Position numbers and translations under genes: made by a program. Below are positions 53,101 through 62,100 of a stretch of 64,000 bases of DNA, piece by piece (position 1 is the stretch's first letter; each line of letters opens with the position of its first letter). Under the pieces are notes generated by a model that saw nothing but the letters and a program-made list of their open reading frames with translations, was not told the origin of the DNA and did not search any database. Source of the DNA: Carposina sasakii (lineage: Eukaryota; Arthropoda; Insecta; Lepidoptera; Carposinidae); contig CP053170.1 of NCBI GenBank assembly GCA_014607495.2, forward strand, positions 2,108,001 through 2,172,000, in the 5' to 3' direction.

Positions 53101-56100
53101 GAGGACAAAACTTAGGACGAAATTTTGTACGAAAACAAAATCTCAAAAAGGCGGTGAGATGCGGGGAGAGGTGTGCTCGTTCTTATCGTTCAAGGACACG
53201 TCAAAACTTACAACTTGGTGATAGGTTAGCTGCGAGTGAGGGGCGAGCTCTTATGCACTGCTGAACCTCAGTAACCACATATCCGGAGCAGCAGCATCAC
53301 TCACCAGTACAGCTCCTCGCGCGCCTCCAGCGCGGCCAGGCCGTTGGGCCAGTGCAGGTCGCTGGTGACCAGCGCGCGCGCCTGCGAGCCGTCCATCCGC
53401 GCCTGCTGGATGCTGGCCGAGCCGCGGGCGCCGGCCCACACCGACCAGTACATCATGCTGCAAACGGTCACATCTTATGCTGTACATACATGTAGACCAG
53501 TGGTTCCCAAGTGGATGGGGGTCTACATTTGCGTGAAAAAATGGGGCTTCACAATTAATTTGTGTGTGGTGTAGGTCTGTAGGGGTCCACGAGATCCAGT
53601 TAACTTTTGAAAGGGGTCTATGTAGAAAAAAAGTTCGGTAATCCCTGATCCAGAGGAAGGCAGAGATAACCAGGTTCCTGGAACCTTACCACCAGCTCTT
53701 TAAAAGATTCTGTACGTGTCCTAAACAGAATCTAAACGCTCTTTCGTATCATACGAGTAACCACTCTCTCTCTGTCTCTCTTTCTCTCTCTCACTTTGTA
53801 TGTGTTGTGTGTTTCACTCTCCGTGTGTGTCACCCTCTCTGTGTGTGTCTCTCTCTCTCTCTGTGTGTGTGTGTGTGACTGACCCGGCGGCAGGTCGCAG
53901 CGCGATGCCCCTGGGGTGCGCGCCAGGCGTGCGGCTCAGCACACGCCGCACGCCGGCGCGCTCGAGGCGTGCCACGCTCACCGTGCCGAGAGCCTCGTCC
54001 GTCCAGTACAGGTTGCGGCCTGGGGGAGAGGGTAATAGATAAAGTTTGAAATAGAACAATCACTATATAATTATAAAACAAAATCTTTACCTGTCTGTCC
54101 CAATGGATTTTGATACGGTTTTTTTTAGATTTAAAAGAATCAAGAATTTTTTGCAAAGCCCTTATAGCCTATGTTCGTTCGGGTCCAATAAGGATTCTAA
54201 CTGTGAAATAATTTTTGCAATCGGTCCAGTAGTTTCGGAGCCTATTCGCTGCAAATACACAAACAATCAATCAAAGTTTACTTTTCATAATATTAGTGTA
54301 GACTTAGGCATACTCACTCATCCAATCGATCGCCATTCCCTCACAGTTGTCGATGTGAGTGTTAATGAATACCTCTCGATTCAATCCGTCGAGTGACTGA
54401 CTAACTATCTCGTATCTGTGGGAGAGAGGGTGGCCTATTTAGATCATTATTTGGAAAAGTTAATAGCTCCAAGTTAAAGAGTAGCAACGTAATTTGTAAA
54501 CTCCTAATTGCAGTCGCTTTGTGACGAGTCCTGGGAGAGGCCTACGTCCAAAACTGGACTGCAATAGGCTAATGTGTGTGACGCCGGCAGTCTAGAGCTT
54601 GTGTGTGTGTGTGTGTGTGTGTGTCTCACCGATGCACGTCGCTGTAGTACAGGCGCGCGCCGCTGACATCGACGTCGGCGGCGGTAGGCCGTAGCGCGGC
54701 GGTGGCGGGCGCTAGCGCCTCAGCGTCACGTGTGCCCAGAGATAGAGCTTGCACTAGCGCGGGTCTTCCTCGGCACACTAGTAGGTAACTGTCCAGGGAT
54801 TCTTCTGCAAATATAAAGGGGGATTTGATTTATAGTGGTGCCATTGAGAAGATGAAAGATCTTTATTTACTTATTGCGTGAAACTTTAAGTCTTCATATT
54901 TGAATGGATGTGTTAATACCCCGGCACGCACATGTGCTCGCGTGCGCCGCGTGTGTACTCACGTGCGCAGGCGCCGCGGCCCTGCAGCCGCTGCCCGTGG
55001 CGACACACGCAGCGCGCGCGCGCTCCGTCCGGCACGCACATGTGTCGCGTGCGCCGCGTGTGTACTCACGTGCGCAGGCGCCGCGGCCCTGCAGCCGCTG
55101 CCCGTGGCGACACACGCAGCGCGCGCGCGCTCCGTCCGGCACGCACATGTGTCGCGTGCGCCGCGTGTGTACTCACGTGCGCAGGCGCCGCGGCCCTGCA
55201 GCCGCTGCCCGTGGCGACACACGCAGCGCGCGCGCGCTCCGTCCGGCACGCACATGTGCGCACAGCCGCCCTTGTGCCGCGCGCACGGGTGAGACACTAC
55301 AAACAAACACGTAATCTAAGTATTACCAGGTAAACAGCACACATATACCTACAACTCCGGAAACTCCGGTTATCATATCGCCTCGAGCCGTTCAGTATTG
55401 TTTGTATGAAACTCCCTACCGCAACGCACACTAATCGGAATCGTAACGTAATCGCCCCGCCTCGGAACAGGTCCAGAACCGCGATGCGGTGCGTGCTCCA
55501 GGCCGAGCTCACGTCTCTTCGTCCACCCTTCTGCACCAGCCAGGTCAGCCAGCAGTCGGCGAGCCGTAAGCGCGGTGTCGCCTAGCCGTAGCCGAGAATT
55601 GACGTACGGGAGCTACTGATACGCTTTGGTTACGTACATACGTTTGGTTGACGGCGAAGCGAAAGGCGATACGGTGACGATGTCTTTGCGAGTTGATATG
55701 TGTGCTTTGACCACAAAGGGGTGTGTTAAGCGAAATACTAGTTAAATACAAAGGCACTCACATGCGGGTTGCGCCTGTCGATGCACGAGCAGAACGGCGG
55801 TGGGTCTCGTCCCCACGTGGGTCCGGGTGGGCGCCGCGCCGCCCGGCCGCGTGCCCACCGCCAACACCGCCTGCTCCCCCCACAGGGGCAGGTATAGGAT
55901 CTCGTTTAACACCGCTATGTGGCTTACTTTGTCCGTCTGGGGAGAAAGAGGGGAGTTCAACGAAGTGATAAGTTAATTTTGTCTATTATCGTAATTATAA
56001 ATCGACACATTCGAAGTGGAAGCTAAACAAATTCTAGTTTTCTATTCTTAGTCCATGAAATACTGGTTTCGTTATGGTGGCGGTGGTCTTCATGTGACGT

Positions 56101-59100
56101 TACATGTCGATCTTTTTTTATTGCGTGAAATTGATATCGCTGCATATCTTAGTTTTTATTTGCTTCTTCTTAGGTTATTTATTTTGCTATCGCTTTAAAC
56201 GTCTAACCCGCAAGGGCATTGATGCTCCGGCCACATTGTCGCGACAGAATTCGTGTTGCGTTATCGCGATAAAACTTAGTGTTCGACTTTACGACGAAGC
56301 GCTAAGCCAAATATCATATGAGGAGCTGGCGAACAAAACCGGATTAGTCCACGAAAATAAATTTTACACGGTAGCTAAAAAACTAATATCAGTATATGGT
56401 TGGATATTGGACTAGTCCGGTTTTGTATGAAAATTTAGTTTTTTAAGCCTTTTTTAGCCTACTTCTAGCCGGTTTTGGGTGAAAATATTAACAGGGATCG
56501 ACGAAACTAGGTCAAGACATCACGATTCGAAAAAAAAACATCTTTTGAATAGTAGTGGACAAGTCCGGTTCTGTTCGCCAGCTCCTCATATCATTAAGAG
56601 AAATCAACCGTGAGGCTTAGACTATAGATATAAGGTGATTCAATAAAGAGATTCAAAGCGCGAGAGGAACGAGTGCTAACTTTTACCCCCCATAACTTAC
56701 CTTTTTCTGTACAATAAAAATTCTGTAAAACCTGTTTTACAATCGTATCGCTCCAGCGTTGCTATTGCAAGTTACCAGAACGCACTTCACTCACCAGCAG
56801 TCCCCTGTAGACCGTCCTCCGTCGGCCGCCGTCGTAGTCCGTCGCCTCCACGCAGTCCAGATAGCTGTCCGCCCACAGCACGCGGCGCGCGGCTCGGTCC
56901 AGCGCCAGCGCGCTCGGGTACACGAGCCGCAGCGCCGCCAGCGTCGCCGCGCCGCCGCCGTCCAGCCGCGCCGAGAACACGCCCGGCGCCGCCGCGCCCC
57001 ACACCGACCAGAACATCAAGCTGGAGAAGTATACAAGGTCGCCACCCTTAACGAAGGGTACGTACTCTACAGGGTGTAACAAAAAGAGTATATTAAGCGA
57101 AAAGCTATGTGAACAGCCCACTATAGAGAACCTATCCACAAAATTTGAGACCCGAAATCACATGTTTATTTTTCCCGATAGTATGGAATATTTTTAAATA
57201 TCTCAGGAATTTTCATACAATCTTGAAAAATAAAAATGTGATTTCGAGTCTCAAATTTTATAGATAGGTTCTCTATAGTAGGCTATTTACATAGCTTTTC
57301 ACTTAACATACCCTACCCTTTTTGTTACACCCTGTATACATCAAATTAAGTAAGTTTATGCCAAAAAAAAATGCTGGGAAACGATGTAATTTTTTTTTTA
57401 TTGCTTGATCGGGCGAAATTTATAATGTCCAGTGTTTATGCTAGTTTTTTTATAGACAGACATTAATTATTTCTCTTGAAAAAATCTTGCTACGCACGAA
57501 TATGTGCATTTATGCAGAAAAACGCAAGTCTATTAACTCAACTTTGGACCCTAATATCTTTGGAACCAAACACTTCCCAGGTATGCTTCCATGGAGAAAA
57601 ATGATCGTGATGATGAGAAGATTCCGTAGTTTTCGGGAACGTTGACGACCAAAAATCATCCTGTAGATATACTCTTATTGGATATAGGATACGGTACGAA
57701 AATTAAAAAATACAGAACACTTATAGCTTAACGCCGATAACTCGAGACATAGAGCGGGACTGTGCGGTGATTGACCCAGAGAAAATTACACATTAGGTCT
57801 CTTTTGGACGTCAGCGCTTTTTGCATGATAAGCAAACCCTACCCTGTCTCAGTAGCATCTAGCAAAGTGACCTGTTTGTCATCTACCTACACATACGTGA
57901 GATGTAACTGCATGGCTCTTCTGTAATTTATGTTGTACTTTTCTATATGCTTTCACTGTCTTCGCTTCTAGCTAAGATTTTAGCAAACTCTAGTAAAATA
58001 TAAACTTTTATAAAAATTATCTTTTCGGAAGTCTACCACGATTTCTAACCACATTTTGTCATTACAGTGTCGCTATTGCGCAAGTTATAGACGACAATAA
58101 TAGTCTCCTTTTAAACCCCCCAGCACACTCACCCGGCTGCCGGGTCCAGCGCCAAGCCGTGCAGCTTGTTCAGGCCGCGCTCCAGCAGCAGGCGGCAGTG
58201 CTGCAGCGTCACGTCGCACGCGTACAGCGCCTCGCGGGCTTCGTCCGACAGGTACCAGTTGTTCGACACCCAGTCTATCGCCAGGTGGCTCACCGCTGGA
58301 ACACACGAGTATACGAGTTACGAGGGGCGCGGGGTGCGGGGCGCGGGGCGCGGGGCGGGGGCGTCACTCACAGTCGAGGTCGGGGAACAGCGCGGGCGCA
58401 GGCAGCACGGTGCGTCGTGTGAGGTCACGCAGGTCGGCACAGACGAGGGCCGAGCGCGACAGGTTGCGGTGCACGTAGCAGACGGTCCTGCGCAAACGCA
58501 TACAATCAGATAACCGTCAAACACTAAGGGTTTAGATAACCATCTCTGACGTTATATTTTACTTGACTTTATCAAAATCCGTTTTGTAGTTTTTGCGTAA
58601 AAGACTAACAATCTCTCGCAACCTTTGAGTTATTAATATTTGTAGAATGATACCTCAAATACATACATTAAATCGAGACACTTATTTTCAAAATAGGCGT
58701 GAACACTATGACCGTAACCGATTACGACTTATTATTGAGTTTTTGCGCTGCGCTAGTCATATTCGCCGCGACAAATTCCATGCAAAAGACTACCCTCACT
58801 AATAAGCAATGAGTGTAATCATCCATTGCACTCACTGGTTATCGAAGTGGAAGTCGATGGCGCGCACGTTCAGTGCCGCCACGGTGGCGACGCCGTCGGG
58901 CGGCAGGTGTGGTGACGTCACCGGGCCTGCCAGCAGACCCGTTTGCGTCACCACCACCAGCGTCGCCGGGGCTTCGGGGGGGTCTGCGGAAAGGGGGGGA
59001 TGTAGATAGATGGCGGCGAGTAACTTAAATGCTCGTTTGTTGTGACACATATCTTTGAACTGCTTATTCATACATACCTGCTATACAATGATTATATAGG

Positions 59101-62100
59101 TATATAATTAGGTACTTCATGGTACTATATTTAAAAAAACAATTAATTTATTCATCTCTATTTTCAATATAAAGATTTAGCTTCAATTTGCCTATCTTAC
59201 ATGAGATGTGCAGTGTATGATATTTCTTGATCCGTGATTTCAATGAAGTTCATTGGTGGATATCAAACGCATCCACAGCAATGTATTACAATAACATTTA
59301 TCTACTTTTAGCTAGATATAATACAAATATCTATCTTGCTAGATAGAATCAGCACATGACAAAACAAGAACTATCAGAAAATGGAATCGAGCAAAGTAAA
59401 AGATAGACGAGTATTTGCAACGGAATCCGTATTTGAAAAAAAAGATGGCCGATCTGGGCCGCACATTGAGTGACCGAATGAATGATTCATGTGAATGAAC
59501 TACTCAAAGATTGTAACATTCCTCACCATTAACAGCCAGACAGGAGCGCTGGTCGGACAGCAACCTGTGTCCCTCGCGACAAGAGCAGGCGTGCGAGCCA
59601 GGCACGTTGCGGCACGCCTGCGCACACGTCCACGGCGACAGGCACTCGTTCGTGTCTGTCGGGCAGAGGCACGATTTATTTATTTATCATTATTAAAATG
59701 ATAATGCCCTCAACCGTATTTCAGCCACGGCGACCAATCTCAACGTAGATTTGCAAACTGCGCAGCGGATATTTTAGTGCACAAGTGTGTGCGCAAACAC
59801 AAACACTCTCTATTACTACACTCTCATAGCCACGTAAACTATGCTTGATTATTATGATTACAGAGGGAAACATTGAATAACAGATATGTTTACAATATCT
59901 ACATACAGGGTGTAAAAAGACAACGTTGTTTTTTTAATACCTCTTATCCTTTGTAAGTGTTATATCTTGTAACGTGGGTAATTCGGTGGAATAAATAAAT
60001 GTATAATTTAGGCACAAAATCCACACTTTATTAATTAAAGAGATGGAGCAAATCTTAACACAACTAAACAGAATAATGGCCGGCGGCAAAGAGGGAGAGA
60101 GATAGATACATCGCATCTAGTCAACCTCTCACAGTAACACACCAACCCTGGGAAACGACAAAAATATTATGAAAAAAATGACATTTTATTGCAAGCAATG
60201 TATTCGTTTGATACGCAAAGTACAAATGTACTTACAAACCACAAAACTAACATTTAAACATGGTAACTTGAGATAAATATGTTTTTAAACCGATGTCAGT
60301 TGGATTTATGTAACAAAAATGCTAATATTAATGTAACTTTTGTAATTGTAAATTAAACCCGTGGTTTCCCAGGGATGCTTCATCCGTCATGCGACAGATG
60401 AGCCTACCGCCGCCTACACACCTACACAGCGGTGGCCGTCCGGCTCGCTGCCCGGCTCGCAGTAGCACTGTAGCCCGGCATGTGTCGGCCGACAGCCGAG
60501 GGCGCAGCCCAGGCCGGCGCAGGATGACTCCGTGACTGGAAATAACAGGACAACTCGTACTCGAAACATATACAGTGAAGGGTGATAACGTATTTTTAAA
60601 CAATGACAATACTCTTTCGCTGACTAATCAATGTTTGCATCTACCGGGATTCCAACCCAAAACCAATGACGTGGCAGGACTCTTAGGGTCACTTACCCAC
60701 CTACCAACAGCGCCAATATATCATCAAATTGTCTAAAACTAATTACCTAGAAGAACAGATATAGAATGTTTTCTTTGATATAAGAGTTAATATATAGGCT
60801 TATGTCCAGTGGAGTGAATTTCCTATGATATTTCGCATGATGATCAGTGATTAGAGTGTACTCGACTCTGCCAACTACGAATAGGAAAGTTTTACGCTAG
60901 CTTTATTTTGCGAATGTTTCTAATACATCATTCGATATAAATACAAAGAAATTGTTGTCTAAGATGATACGCTAAGATCCTATGCTACGTGTGTCAGTGT
61001 GGTATGTGGTGAACTGGCGACCCTCACAGTTCTCGCAGATGTCCCACTCGTCGCTGCCGTCGGCGCAGTCTCTGCGTCCGTCGCAGAACGCGCGCACGGG
61101 CACGCACGAGAACTGTCCGCCGGCGGGCGACGCGCAACGCGCCTCGTTGCCCGCGCATTTGAAGTCCTTCTCGCCTGCACACGGTTACAATTTACTTGAG
61201 AGACTAGACACCTTGAAAGTGACTTCCTGGATTGTTGACATCTCATGTGACTGAAGACCGTACCACTGTTATGGCATGGTATTAGTATTAGTAAAACGAC
61301 AGATTTGAAGGTGTAAAACTTGACATGGGTGGATGCCGACATATGAAATTATAGTGGACGCCCGCAACTTCGTCCGCGTGGACTGCAGAAAAAACAAAAT
61401 GTCGAAATTATCCGGGATAAAAAGTTATGTTATATACTTACCTGCTGTACATTTTCTGTGTATAATAAAGAATTAAGAAAAAGTAGCCTTTGTGTTAATC
61501 CAGGATGTCAGCTAACTCCATACCAAATTTTATTAAAATCGCTCCAGCCGTTTTTACGTGAAAAAGTAACAAACATCCATCCATCCATCCTCACAAACTT
61601 TCGCGTTTATAATGTTAGTAGGATGTTTCTTCAAGGCCACTATATAACGGCACAGCTATCCTAGTAGCTGAGGGTAGCTCTGTTGCAAACTTGTCACTTG
61701 ACATCAGTGGGGTGAGCATGAACCTCTCGATAGTCCGTAACGCTAGCGTCAAACTGTCAAATCACATAGATTTTGTTAGCGTTACGCCGCGTAAAAAGGT
61801 TCGTGCTTACCCCTCAGATGTCGATTAAAGACTAAGGTAGTAAACCGTAGGTACTCGTAGAGTATGCGTGGCTCTGTATATAGTAGTTACTACTTAGATA
61901 AACCCTTATTTTTGCTCTACCCCACAAGGGCAAAACTCTACATCTAAGTAATCGCTTCATTATTGCAAGGGTGGAATGAATAATCACTAATCTCCTGTGT
62001 CGAGGACATGTCGATAATTTGAGTGATACTGACACATGTATGGCTCCTCATCCGAGTGGTCCTTCGGGCCGCAGTCCGGCTCGCCGTCGCAGCGCCACGC

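Noticed and set aside
56104..56415. Plus-strand 103-codon frame with a hydrophobic N-terminal segment
   Set aside because: Its 3' half is the arm of a foldback element. It has no homology I recognise and lies in an LRP1 intron.
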